Assembly: GCA_016860785.1 (NCBI GenBank)
Contig: BOKC01000003.1
Span: 28,300-92,299 of the forward strand
Source of the DNA: Patescibacteria group bacterium
GTDB taxonomy: Bacteria > Patescibacteriota > Minisyncoccia > Phycocordibacterales > BOKC01
Direction of reading: 5' to 3'
Length of the DNA: 64,000 nt
The notes beneath the pieces were generated by a model that worked only from the letters and a program-made list of their open reading frames with translations, had not been told where the DNA came from and did no database searches. The translations under genes and the position numbers were made by a program. Below, in pieces: positions 24,795-33,015 of this stretch (positions within the stretch are counted from its first letter, which is position 1; every line of letters begins with the position of its first letter).

Positions 24795-25841
24795 TTATTG
24801 TAAATTTAAATATTTTCTTTTGTTTAGAACATGTTCTTCATGAGTCGCAGCGTAATACATGTTACCGAGTCTGTCAGACAAAAAATACAAGAATTTTGTC
24901 TCAACCGGTTCGATTGCCGCCAAAATCGCGTCGATGCTGGGGTTGGCAATCGGGGTCGGTGGTAGACCGGCGTAGACATAAGTGTTGTATGGTGAATCTA
25001 TCTTTAAATCCTCGCTTGTCAGTTGGTAAGTATTTTTTCCGTTTATATATTTGAAGGTCACATCGACTTGAAGTGGCATGCCGATTTCAAGTCGGCGCCA
25101 AAGTATACCGGAAATGATACGCCGAGTTTCCGGATCTCTGGCCTCGGTCTCTACTATCGAGGCCAAGCTGATGATTTCCTCTATCGGCTTACCGAAATCT
25201 TTTAACATATCTTCTATCTTTGAAATTCTTTGCTGAAAATTTCTTTGCATTACGTCTATTATCAACTCAACTTTTGCGTTTGGTGGTAAAAAATAGGTAT
25301 CCGGAAATAAAAACCCCTCACTTTCTTGTGCTGTTTTTACGAAATGGTGTTTATCAAATTCTGGAAGTTCTGTGGCCAGAATTTCTGCTATTTCAAAAAC
25401 ATTTAACCCTTCGGGAATCGTAATTCTGATTGGTGATAATCCGAAGTCCCCGTCTCTTAATCTTTTTGCAACCTCAAAAGCGTTTTCTGGCTGGTTGAAA
25501 AAGTATTCGCCGGATTTAATTCCTCTCTCCCCCCTTAATAGGATCGCGGCGTTTCTAAACCAAAAAGCTGATTTGACAATGTTTTCTTCTTGAAGACCAA
25601 AAGATATTCGGTTTAAAGTTTCGCCACCTTGAACAGAGAAAATTGATGACTCTGGAAAGTTTGTTGGTGCGGCAAAAAAAGCATTGAAGAAAAATAAAAA
25701 AGCGACCAAAGCCAAAATACCAAAATGCGCTATGACGAATTTTGTTTTCTTTTTTCGCCAAGCAGAAAAATATCGATTTAAAAAGTTTTTAATAGATAAT
25801 TTCACTCTCTCTTTTAATTGTTTGAGATTGTTAATTTGCAT
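24795..25841 (-). CDS. mltG: Endolytic murein transglycosylase MltG-like
   Basis: Cleaves nascent glycan strands at the membrane. A basic N-terminus, one TM helix (about residues 36-55), a LysM-like segment (VQGGETLNRISFGLQEENI), then the YceG core with catalytic Glu in SLASIVETEARDP, plus LQVDVTFKY and GLPPTPIANPS. ATG 25841 is chosen: it follows the upstream stop by 1 nt, while the upstream in-frame start is only a TTG. 348 aa. Confidence 0.93.
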   Translation of the reverse strand: MQINNLKQLKERVKLSIKNFLNRYFSAWRKKKTKFVIAHFGILALVAFLFFFNAFFAAPTNFPESSIFSVQGGETLNRISFGLQEENIVKSAFWFRNAAILLRGERGIKSGEYFFNQPENAFEVAKRLRDGDFGLSPIRITIPEGLNVFEIAEILATELPEFDKHHFVKTAQESEGFLFPDTYFLPPNAKVELIIDVMQRNFQQRISKIEDMLKDFGKPIEEIISLASIVETEARDPETRRIISGILWRRLEIGMPLQVDVTFKYINGKNTYQLTSEDLKIDSPYNTYVYAGLPPTPIANPSIDAILAAIEPVETKFLYFLSDRLGNMYYAATHEEHVLNKRKYLNLQ

Positions 25842-25842
25842 C

Positions 25843-27102
25843 TTAGACTGGCAAATTTGGTGGCGGTTTGGCTTTACGTGAGCCAATTCTTGATAAGGTT
25901 GGGGTGGAAGCGATTTTGCCTGGGAAATGATATATGGTTGCGAGTTCTTCGGTTGTTAGGATAAATGGCTTGGTGCGGTAATTTTTATATGGAGGTTGGA
26001 AAAACGATCTCATCTTATATGCTTCAAGCATTTGGTATTCCAGTTTTGACCTCCTTTTGTCCATCATTTTATTTAAAGGCGGAAAAAAAATACTTCCAAT
26101 ATTTATCCAATCTTTTTCATTGTCGGTGTGGTCGGTATATAGCCCGAGCTGAAAGCCGTTCAGGTTGTTTGAATTATATTGCCTTATGCTACCTATGAGA
26201 CCGGGTATCGCAATTTCGTTAAAGGACTCTTTTTTACTGATGTAAAAAGCTCTCATCATGCAGTCAAAGGCAAATTTACCCAAACTTCTTTCAATTGCCG
26301 TTATCTTTTCTTTTTCCATCTCCGTCATCATTCTCATGTGAGCTGAATCAAGCATCATGTCTGCTTGTATTTTTTGTATCTCTTTTTGGGCCTCATTTTT
26401 CCAATTCTGTTTTTTAAATAATCGTCCTTCTCTCAAGCCCTCTTTTTTGTGAGCTTGGATTAAAATCTGAATCCACACCTGTTCTCCCTCTTTCATTGAG
26501 CCGAGATATTCTATGACTGAAGCAAATGGGTCAACTTTGTATTCTTCTTCTTTTGTCTCTTTTTCCAATCCGTAGTCAATATAAGTTTTTATCGGATAGA
26601 CATCCTTTTCTTTAAGACCGTAATAAGTCCCCCACATTATCATATTTTTTGGATCATGTTTGACAGCGGTTGTGTAGTCGTTGGCTTCATATATCTCCAC
26701 ATCTTGATATTGGGCGTAAATCTGGGTTTCAATCAGATTCTTGTATTTTGCCTGCGCCCAGATGAAAAATCTGACTTCCCCACCTTGTGAAATAATTTCC
26801 AGCGAAAACCACGGCTTTATCTTGCCGAGGATGTAAGTATCGGTATAAGTTACCGCTCCCGTTTGGTAAAGGGACATCAAAAATATCTCCATTGCTACTG
26901 GAGACTTGATTATTTCTCTTGGCATTTTTATTTCAAGGAGCACGTATTCTTGTTTGAAAATATAACGAGTCCGTATGTATCTAAGCCAAGTGCTGAAAAA
27001 AAGAAAGCCCAAAAGAAAAGGGCTTGCAATAACCAAAGCGAAAAACGCTATTTTTATAGATTGTGAAAATACGAGAGAGAATTGGTTAAAAATTTCAACC
27101 AT
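25843..27102 (-). CDS. Large membrane protein, CPR DUF8128-like
   Basis: 419 residues with one N-terminal TM region (16-40) and a long cytosolic part. The end TKPFILTTEELATIYHFPGK and SRKAKPPPNLP resemble the segment that in CPR genomes precedes VirD4/TraD-like conjugation ATPases. No ATPase motif is present in this protein or directly downstream, where mltG follows. Assignment is from memory of pattern only; function unknown. Confidence 0.55.
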   Translation of the reverse strand: MVEIFNQFSLVFSQSIKIAFFALVIASPFLLGFLFFSTWLRYIRTRYIFKQEYVLLEIKMPREIIKSPVAMEIFLMSLYQTGAVTYTDTYILGKIKPWFSLEIISQGGEVRFFIWAQAKYKNLIETQIYAQYQDVEIYEANDYTTAVKHDPKNMIMWGTYYGLKEKDVYPIKTYIDYGLEKETKEEEYKVDPFASVIEYLGSMKEGEQVWIQILIQAHKKEGLREGRLFKKQNWKNEAQKEIQKIQADMMLDSAHMRMMTEMEKEKITAIERSLGKFAFDCMMRAFYISKKESFNEIAIPGLIGSIRQYNSNNLNGFQLGLYTDHTDNEKDWINIGSIFFPPLNKMMDKRRSKLEYQMLEAYKMRSFFQPPYKNYRTKPFILTTEELATIYHFPGKIASTPTLSRIGSRKAKPPPNLPV

Positions 27103-27144
27103 GAGCTATATTTTAGCCCAACATGTTTATTTCGCCAATACCGT

Positions 27145-28197
27145 TTAAACAACAGAGTATCTTCCTTCTTTATCTTTTCTGAAAAACTTTGGATTTTGTA
27201 GATTTACTAATACGGTGTTTGGTTGAACGTGTCTTTTTTCTAAGACTTTTTCTATAACTTCTTTTCTTGGTAGGGGGCCCTCTTTTTCTATAACTTCTTT
27301 TATTACATCTCGGACAATGCCCGGGGTGTATCCCCACTCGGTTAAGGCATAAAGTCCCCTGCCGACTAGGACAAATCTTTTATCTTTTATAAGTTCGTTG
27401 TGGGTTGTAGCGGCATGAGCTTTTTTCTTGAAAGTTTCTTCTATCAATTTGGCAACTTCCCTGAAATGGAGAGGTGAGCCGTGTTTCCTGACCACAAGAT
27501 AAGCGTAATCTTTTATGCCTTTTGTTCTGATGTTTGAGGAACTGGCCTTACCCCAATCACCCAACATATTTTTACCAATTTTCTTTGAAAGTGTGAGCCA
27601 CCTTTTGGCAATTTCTTCGTTCTTGTATTCCTCGGATACATCTTGGATGTGTTCAAGGAACATTTTTACAATCTCTGATTCAGGAACTATTTTTTCATCT
27701 TCTAGATTTTCATATAACTTCTTTAGGGCGTTGTGGATTTTGTCGGCTAATTCCGGCTCAATATGCCAACGGTGGTGAAATTCTTCGTCCTCTTTCATCT
27801 TTTTGAAATGATGAGATATCACAAGCATAAAATGGACATGGTTTTGGATGCTCTTGTCTTTGGAGATATGTTCTAGAAAATCATTTTCCTTGACAATTCC
27901 ACCGAATGATTTAAGCGCTTTTTTCAGCTCTTCATAGGCCGATGCTTCATTCTCGTATTCTTTTGATTTTCTGATGAATTTTAATGAGTATTCTTCAACC
28001 TGCCTGACCCTTTCTCTAGTAATGTCATATTTTTGGCCAATAGATTCGAGAGTCAACTTTTTAGGGCTTTTTCCAAGACCAAATCTTAGGGTCAGAATAT
28101 TAGCCGCTCTTTTGGGCATAATGGCCAAGAGTTTTTGATTCAACTCTTTCGGGTCAAAGCTAAGCGTATTATTTGTATGACTTGTTTGTGTTGGCAT
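27145..28197 (-). CDS. Sigma-70 region 4 / HARE-HTH fusion regulator
   Basis: 350 residues. The N-terminal ILTLRFGLGKSPKKLTLES and IGQKYDITRERVRQVEE match sigma region 4.2 helix-turn-helix; no region 2 is present, so it cannot be a complete sigma factor. The C-terminal VVRKHGSPLHFREVAKLIEE and FVLVGRGLYALTEWGY match the HARE-HTH domain of RNA polymerase delta. A transcription regulator contacting RNA polymerase is inferred. Confidence 0.75.
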   Translation of the reverse strand: MPTQTSHTNNTLSFDPKELNQKLLAIMPKRAANILTLRFGLGKSPKKLTLESIGQKYDITRERVRQVEEYSLKFIRKSKEYENEASAYEELKKALKSFGGIVKENDFLEHISKDKSIQNHVHFMLVISHHFKKMKEDEEFHHRWHIEPELADKIHNALKKLYENLEDEKIVPESEIVKMFLEHIQDVSEEYKNEEIAKRWLTLSKKIGKNMLGDWGKASSSNIRTKGIKDYAYLVVRKHGSPLHFREVAKLIEETFKKKAHAATTHNELIKDKRFVLVGRGLYALTEWGYTPGIVRDVIKEVIEKEGPLPRKEVIEKVLEKRHVQPNTVLVNLQNPKFFRKDKEGRYSVV

Positions 28198-28249
28198 AAT
28201 CTAAAAAATATTATCAAATTATGAACGATACTTTAGCACCTTTGTTTTT

Positions 28250-30640
28250 TTAAGTCAATACAATACTCAAAATCTTGCCTTTGATATAAATTATTTTTTT
28301 GACTTCTCTATTCGCCAGCCACTTTTTTACTGCCTCCGACTCAAGGGCTTTTGATTTTATCTCATCTTCTGAAGCATCATTATTCTCTACTTCCAGAATG
28401 TCTCTTATTTTTCCGTCAATTTGGATACCGATTTTTGTTTTACTCCCCTGTATTTTGGACTGATCGTATTTTGGCCATAAGGTCAGATGTATAGAACGTA
28501 GATTGCCAAGTTTGTGCCACAATTCTTCAGTCAAATGCGGAGCGAATGGCGCAAGTAGTACGAGTAGGATTTCGAATTCTTTTCTGAAAATTTTTTCCTG
28601 TTTTGTTAAAGCGTTTACAAAAATCATAAGTTGACTTACAGCGGTGTTCATTTTTAAGCTCTCAATATCTTCCCCAACTTTTTTGATTGTCTGGTGCATT
28701 AAATTTTCAATTTCTGGATTTGGTTTTTTTTGTGTTTTGTCATTTGTAATTTGTAATTTGTTTTTTAAATTCCAAACTTTTTCCAAAAACCTACGGACGC
28801 CAACAATTCCGTCTGTTGACCATGGGAAAGAGCCGACTTCATTAAATGGACCGATGAAAGCCAGGTACATTCTGATAGTGTCCGCGCCAAGATTTCGCAC
28901 TATTTCGTCCGGATCAACGACGTTGCCTTTTGATTTGCTCATTTTGTTGCCGTCCGGTCCTAGAATCAACCCACGGTTCATGCGCATTTTGTATGGCTCT
29001 TCGTCCTTTACTAAACCAAAATCATACAAAGCTTTTTGCCAAAAACGTGAATACAGAAGATGCATTGTGTTGTGTTCCGCCCCGCCGGAATAGAAATCAA
29101 CCGGCATCCAATTTTCCATTTTCTTTTTTGAAGCGAATTCTTTTTTGTTTTTTGGATCAGTGTAACGGAGGAAGTACCACGAAGAATCAACAAAAGTATC
29201 AAGCGTGTCAGTTTCCCTTTCTGCTTTTCCTTTACAATTTGGACATTTAACATTCACCCACTTTTCTGCTTTGGCAAGTGGCGACCTGCCGTCGTCGCGA
29301 GGCAGATAATCTTTTATTTCTGGAAGTTTTACCGGCAGATCTTTGTCTGGCACCGGAACTTGACCGCATTTTTCGCAGTGAATGATCGGAATCGGCACGC
29401 CCCAGTATCTCTGGCGTGACACTCCCCAATCGCGGAGTTTGTATTTCACTATCTTTTTTCCAAAATCTTCAAATCCGGCAGGGGTGTAATCTTTTATGAT
29501 TGGTAAATTAAATTTCTCCGCAAACTCAAAATCTCTTTGGTCATGAGCTGGCACAGCCATGATTGCGCCGGTGCCATAGCCGGACAAAACATAATCTGCA
29601 ACGAAGATCGGAATTTCTTCTTTTGTTGCCGGATTTATTGCTTTTATTCCCTTAAGTTCAACGCCACTTTTCCCCTTTCCTTCCGTCGTTCTTTCAATTT
29701 CTGTCTTTTTTTTCGATTGATCAACGTATTTCTGAATTTCAGATTTGTTCGTTATTTGTGATTGGTTATTTGTGATTTGTTCTTGTATAAATTCGTGTTC
29801 TGGTGCGAGCACTAGATACGTTGCTCCAAAAATTGTATCTGGCCGTGTTGTAAAAACTTTTATAGCTGCTAGCTTTTGGCTTTTAGCTTTTAGTTTGGAA
29901 TTTTTCTGAAAGCTAAAAGCTAACAGCTGAAACTCTATTTCAGCGCCGTCGCTTTTCCCTATCCAATTTCTTTGCGAATTTTTTATTGGCTCCGGCCAAG
30001 ACAAGTTATCTAAACCACTTAAAAGTCTTTCCGCGTAATCAGTAATTTTTAAATTCCATTGCAGAATTTCTTTTTTTTCAACTTTACTGTCACAGCGTTC
30101 GCATTTTCCATCCACCACTTGCTCGTTAGCGAGCACAGTTTTACAACTCGGGCACCAATTTGCTGGAGTTTTCTTTTGATAAGCTAAACCTTTTTTAAAA
30201 AACTCCGTAAATATCCATTGCGTAAAGCAGTAATATTCTGGATCTGCCGTGATGATTTTGCGAGACCAATCAAAAGAAGCACCCATGCTTTGGAGCTGGT
30301 TTTCCATGTATTTGATATTGTCGTAAGTCCACTTTCGCGGGTTCAATCCTTTTTTTATCGCCGCATTTTCTGCCGGAAGACCGAAAGCGTCAAACCCTAT
30401 CGGAAACATGACATTTTCGCCCGACATTCTTTTGTAGCGAGCGAAAATATCCGGCACTGAAAAGGCATACCAGTGCCCGACATGAAGATTGCCTGAAGGA
30501 TATGGGATTTCTACTAGAGTATAAAAATTTTTCTTGCCCTTATTTTTATCGGTGGTTTTATAAATTTTACTTTTAGCCCATTCTCTCTGCCATTTTTTCT
30601 CTATTTTCTTGTGGTCGTATTCTTGCATTCCTGAAATCAT
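28250..30640 (-). CDS. leuS: Leucyl-tRNA synthetase with repeat-encoded insertions
   Basis: Class I synthetase. HIGH-type PSGNLHVGHWYAFS, KMSKS in GNKMSKSKGNVVDPDE, and an editing domain with FTTRPDTIFGATY and GTGAIMAVPAHDQRDFEFA. 796 aa. Three low-complexity segments lie where family members are variable: QLLAFSFQKNSKLKAKSQKL, QITNNQSQITNKSE and NKLQITNDKTQKK; each is encoded by palindromic or direct-repeat DNA (see repeats). ATG at 30628 (MQEYDHKKIEKKW) is an alternative start with AGGA before it. Confidence 0.96.
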   Translation of the reverse strand: MISGMQEYDHKKIEKKWQREWAKSKIYKTTDKNKGKKNFYTLVEIPYPSGNLHVGHWYAFSVPDIFARYKRMSGENVMFPIGFDAFGLPAENAAIKKGLNPRKWTYDNIKYMENQLQSMGASFDWSRKIITADPEYYCFTQWIFTEFFKKGLAYQKKTPANWCPSCKTVLANEQVVDGKCERCDSKVEKKEILQWNLKITDYAERLLSGLDNLSWPEPIKNSQRNWIGKSDGAEIEFQLLAFSFQKNSKLKAKSQKLAAIKVFTTRPDTIFGATYLVLAPEHEFIQEQITNNQSQITNKSEIQKYVDQSKKKTEIERTTEGKGKSGVELKGIKAINPATKEEIPIFVADYVLSGYGTGAIMAVPAHDQRDFEFAEKFNLPIIKDYTPAGFEDFGKKIVKYKLRDWGVSRQRYWGVPIPIIHCEKCGQVPVPDKDLPVKLPEIKDYLPRDDGRSPLAKAEKWVNVKCPNCKGKAERETDTLDTFVDSSWYFLRYTDPKNKKEFASKKKMENWMPVDFYSGGAEHNTMHLLYSRFWQKALYDFGLVKDEEPYKMRMNRGLILGPDGNKMSKSKGNVVDPDEIVRNLGADTIRMYLAFIGPFNEVGSFPWSTDGIVGVRRFLEKVWNLKNKLQITNDKTQKKPNPEIENLMHQTIKKVGEDIESLKMNTAVSQLMIFVNALTKQEKIFRKEFEILLVLLAPFAPHLTEELWHKLGNLRSIHLTLWPKYDQSKIQGSKTKIGIQIDGKIRDILEVENNDASEDEIKSKALESEAVKKWLANREVKKIIYIKGKILSIVLT
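28732..28760. repeat. Short direct repeat inside leuS
   Basis: TTTGTAATTTGTAATTTG-type repeats (on the plus strand) encode KLQITNDKTQ between the catalytic core and the anticodon-binding domain of LeuRS. The same ATTTGTAA wording occurs in the other leuS insertion. Confidence 0.5.
29751..29777. repeat. 13-bp tandem direct repeat inside leuS
   Basis: GTTATTTGTGATT occurs at 29751-29763 and again at 29765-29777. It encodes the QITNNQSQITNK stretch in the editing domain region. In frame. Confidence 0.65.
29864..29928. repeat. 65-bp palindromic element inside leuS
   Basis: Arms 29864-29883 and 29909-29928 are reverse complements at 18 of 20 positions (AGCTGCTAGCTTTTGGCTTT against AGCTGTTAGCTTTTAGCTTT read on the opposite strand). 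The element is in frame and encodes a Lys/Ser/Leu-rich peptide within the editing-domain insertion. Confidence 0.7.
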
Positions 30641-30682
30641 ACAAGAAAATACACTTTTTGTAAAAACAGAAGCAAAAAATCA

Positions 30683-30725
30683 GATAAAAAGAAAGAGCCA
30701 TCTTGCGACAGCTCTTTCTTTTTAC
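30683..30725. terminator. Bidirectional hairpin terminator
   Basis: AAGAAAGAGC (30689-30698) pairs perfectly with GCTCTTTCTT (30711-30720); T-runs follow on both strands. On the minus strand it ends the 30792 transcript before leuS. Confidence 0.75.
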
Positions 30726-30791
30726 TTAACTTTTTAAGGAAATTCCAGTTTTGTCAGCCAGTTGTTTTATCCAACGTTCATGCCTGTCAAG

Positions 30792-31040
30792 TTACAATTT
30801 TACTGCTACATATTCCATTTTTAAATCCTCAATTGCTTTAGCAATTCCATCAAGGATAGTAAATATTTCCGATTTAAACTCACTAAATTCCGACCTGAAT
30901 TCTCCAAACTCGTTTTTTAATTCAGTAAATTCCACTCTCGTCACAAACTTTTCTAAATCTTTTTTAGTAGCAAATCTCTCCAAGTCCTTTTTAGTGAAAA
31001 ATACAGAAGTTAACTTTTTTATATCCTTGTCTGTAAGCAT
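30792..31040 (-). CDS. Small coiled-coil protein
   Basis: 82 residues, highly charged with heptad-like repeats (FTKKDLERFATKKDLEKFVT, FGEFRSEFSEFKSE). Proteins of this kind with 'TKKDLE' repeats are frequent in CPR genomes; function unknown. It precedes a strong terminator and follows the DUF5671 gene by 27 nt. Confidence 0.7.
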   Translation of the reverse strand: MLTDKDIKKLTSVFFTKKDLERFATKKDLEKFVTRVEFTELKNEFGEFRSEFSEFKSEIFTILDGIAKAIEDLKMEYVAVKL

Positions 31041-31067
31041 AAAATTATTATATCAAATTTTGATTTT

Positions 31068-32000
31068 TTATAACGGCGTTTTTCTAATCGAATAAAGTTC
31101 GGGGTCAATCGTCCGTTCAAAGCAATAACGGCCCGCTTCGTGAGCCCAGACATCTTCCTTTACCCCGATAGCTTCAGGCATTAACGGACGCATCGCGATT
31201 GTGTTTACCCCATTTTTTCTTGAGGATAAATTAAATTCGGCGCAAAGTTCAAAAGACAAAGGTTTGTTCAAAATACGATATTCGTATTCTTCCCCGCTTT
31301 GTGGGTCTTTCGGCACGACAAAACCGGAAATCGGGTCAGACAAATCGGCAAGAGCTTCCGGTAGCTCTCCTTTTTGTTGCCAGAAATTTACAATCTGCCA
31401 CTGAATATTTTGCAAGTCATTAACTTTATTTTGGTCAATTCTCAAAAGACGCTGGGTTCTAGGCGAGCCCATAATGGAAAATCCGGCAACAATCAAAGCC
31501 AGAATAATCAAACCGGAAATCCAAGCAAACACCTTGTTTCTTTTCGGTGTAGTTTTGTCGCGCAGGTCAGATATGTAATAGCCGAAAACTGCCAAAGCCA
31601 CAAAAAGCACCGACAGAGCTTTCAATATAAATCCTAGAGTTATTATTTCCCCGCCCAAGAAAGCAATCAGGACAATAATTAAATCCACAATGATGACAAT
31701 GCCGGCGACAAAGAGGGTGATATAAACCAGCCATTTTCTAATCCAAGAATTTCTTTTTTCGGGCGTATTTTTATATTCTCTATTTAAAAGCCAAGACAGA
31801 ATTATAAAAATCGGAAAGACGACAATCAAAGTTGCGACTGGTCCGCTCAAACTTGATTCATAAAATCCATAATAAAAATCTTCTCGCGGGAAAAGGTGGT
31901 CAATGACTCTCCAGGCCAGATTAATAAAAGCGACTGCCATGGCGTAAAGCGTCGCAATAACGCCAAGATGCAAAAAGAAATCTTTTGGTGAGGTTTTCAT
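31068..32000 (-). CDS. DUF5671-like membrane protein
   Basis: 310 residues with about six TM helices in residues 10-190 (LHLGVIATLYAMAVAFINL, VATLIVVFPIFIILSWLL, ...) followed by an outside domain ending ELYSIRKTPL that starts after RLLRIDQNKVNDLQNIQWQI and has the GELPEALADL, PKDPQSGEEYEY type motifs seen in pseudopilin-like tails. The membrane part resembles DUF5671. Function unknown. Confidence 0.7.
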   Translation of the reverse strand: MKTSPKDFFLHLGVIATLYAMAVAFINLAWRVIDHLFPREDFYYGFYESSLSGPVATLIVVFPIFIILSWLLNREYKNTPEKRNSWIRKWLVYITLFVAGIVIIVDLIIVLIAFLGGEIITLGFILKALSVLFVALAVFGYYISDLRDKTTPKRNKVFAWISGLIILALIVAGFSIMGSPRTQRLLRIDQNKVNDLQNIQWQIVNFWQQKGELPEALADLSDPISGFVVPKDPQSGEEYEYRILNKPLSFELCAEFNLSSRKNGVNTIAMRPLMPEAIGVKEDVWAHEAGRYCFERTIDPELYSIRKTPL

Positions 32001-32040
32001 ATTTCCAATTCTAGCATTTTTTGGTAAAATTTACACAATT

Positions 32041-32493
32041 ATGGAAGATTTTTTAGGGAATAGTTGGAGAAAACTGCATCGCGAGCAAACTCAAACTGTC
32101 GGTCTTGAGGAGCTTGGCAAAGAAGCCAAAATATACGAGGATTTGAAAAGTTGTATAAAAAACCTGCCCGATTCCCTTTCCGAACAGACCCGCGAGGATA
32201 TAGAGGATAATTTTCAAGCTCTTCAAGAAAGTATTGCGCACTATATTCAAACTGTTTTTGCTTTTAATAAAACAAATGAGGAAACTCCAAAAGATGTGAT
32301 GTTGAGATTGGACGAGAGCCGCAGTTTTGCCCACAACGCTTTAATTGATCAGCTAAATATTCTAGCCCGCCTTATGAAAAATTCAGAACTTGACACATCG
32401 TGGAGAGATATGATAGGATATAATAGGATTGATGTCCAAAAGTGGGCTCAAGAAGTGGATAGGCACGTAAACATAAAAGGAGGAGAGAACTAA
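32041..32493 (+). CDS. Hypothetical protein
   Basis: 150 residues, acidic and helical (MEDFLGNSWRKLHREQTQTV...). No family recognised. A -10-like TAAAAT at 32025-32030 lies 10 nt before the ATG, suggesting a leaderless transcript. Its stop overlaps the start of the next gene by one base (TAATG), so the two form an operon and probably work together. Confidence 0.65.
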   Translation: MEDFLGNSWRKLHREQTQTVGLEELGKEAKIYEDLKSCIKNLPDSLSEQTREDIEDNFQALQESIAHYIQTVFAFNKTNEETPKDVMLRLDESRSFAHNALIDQLNILARLMKNSELDTSWRDMIGYNRIDVQKWAQEVDRHVNIKGGEN

Positions 32494-32813
32494 TGAGCGA
32501 GAATGAAATTGATTGGTCCGTGGTGTTGAGGAACCTAAAGGATGAGTGCTTTAGAAGTCCGGTTTTAAAGCCATTTTGGGAGCAGATGTTTGAGTCGGCG
32601 ATCATGCTTTGTACAGGCCGATCCCGCAAGGCTTGGGACAAAGAGATAGGCGGTTTCAGAGAGCTTCCAGAGTCTGACAAGGCGCTAGAAGATCAATATC
32701 AAGCCGAATTTGATAATGCTAAGAAGAGGTTGATTGAAGAATGCCAAAAGTTCGACCTGGATCCTTCTCCGGATTTTCAGGCCTCAGACATTTGCGAGAC
32801 TTTCGTCCGCTGA
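32493..32813 (+). CDS. Hypothetical protein, partner of preceding gene
   Basis: 106 residues (MSENEIDWSVVLRNLKDECF...), no family recognised. It has a strong SD, GGAGGAG about 8 nt before ATG 32493, inside the end of the upstream gene, and ends at a good hairpin terminator. Two-gene unit on the plus strand within a minus-strand region. Confidence 0.65.
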   Translation: MSENEIDWSVVLRNLKDECFRSPVLKPFWEQMFESAIMLCTGRSRKAWDKEIGGFRELPESDKALEDQYQAEFDNAKKRLIEECQKFDLDPSPDFQASDICETFVR

Positions 32814-32840
32814 CCCCCGCCCAGAGAGGTGGGGGTTTTT
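32813..32840 (+). terminator. Rho-independent terminator
   Basis: ACCCCCGCC paired with GGTGGGGGT across AGAGA, followed by TTTTT on the plus strand, directly after the stop of the 32493 gene. Confidence 0.8.
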
Positions 32841-32873
32841 CATTTTTGTTTTAAACCTTAAACTCAATCACCT

Positions 32874-32897
32874 CATACCAAAGCAGAGCTTGGTATG
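32874..32897. repeat. CATACCAA hairpin repeat
   Basis: CATACCAAAGC-AGA-GCTTGGTATG, followed by GGGGC. Related hairpins with TTGGTATGGGGC occur at 56202-56237. Confidence 0.55.
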
Positions 32898-32915
32898 GGG
32901 CAGGCATCCCATCAA

Positions 32916-33015
32916 ATTTTAAATTCTACGATCCGTTCGACTCGCGCAAGCGCTCCCTCAGGATCTCCGAATTTAAAATCTAAACTCATTCGGGTTTAGA
33001 TTTTAAATTCTACGA
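32916..33015. repeat. Duplicated ychF 3' end and stop-codon hairpin
   Basis: ATTTTAAATTCTACGA occurs at 32916-32931 and again at 33000-33015, the latter being the last codons of ychF. In addition 32971-32985 and 32994-33008 are a perfect 15-bp inverted repeat (ATTTAAAATCTAAAC) that includes the ychF stop codon. Probably a repeat insertion or terminal duplication; may also end the ychF transcript. Confidence 0.6.
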
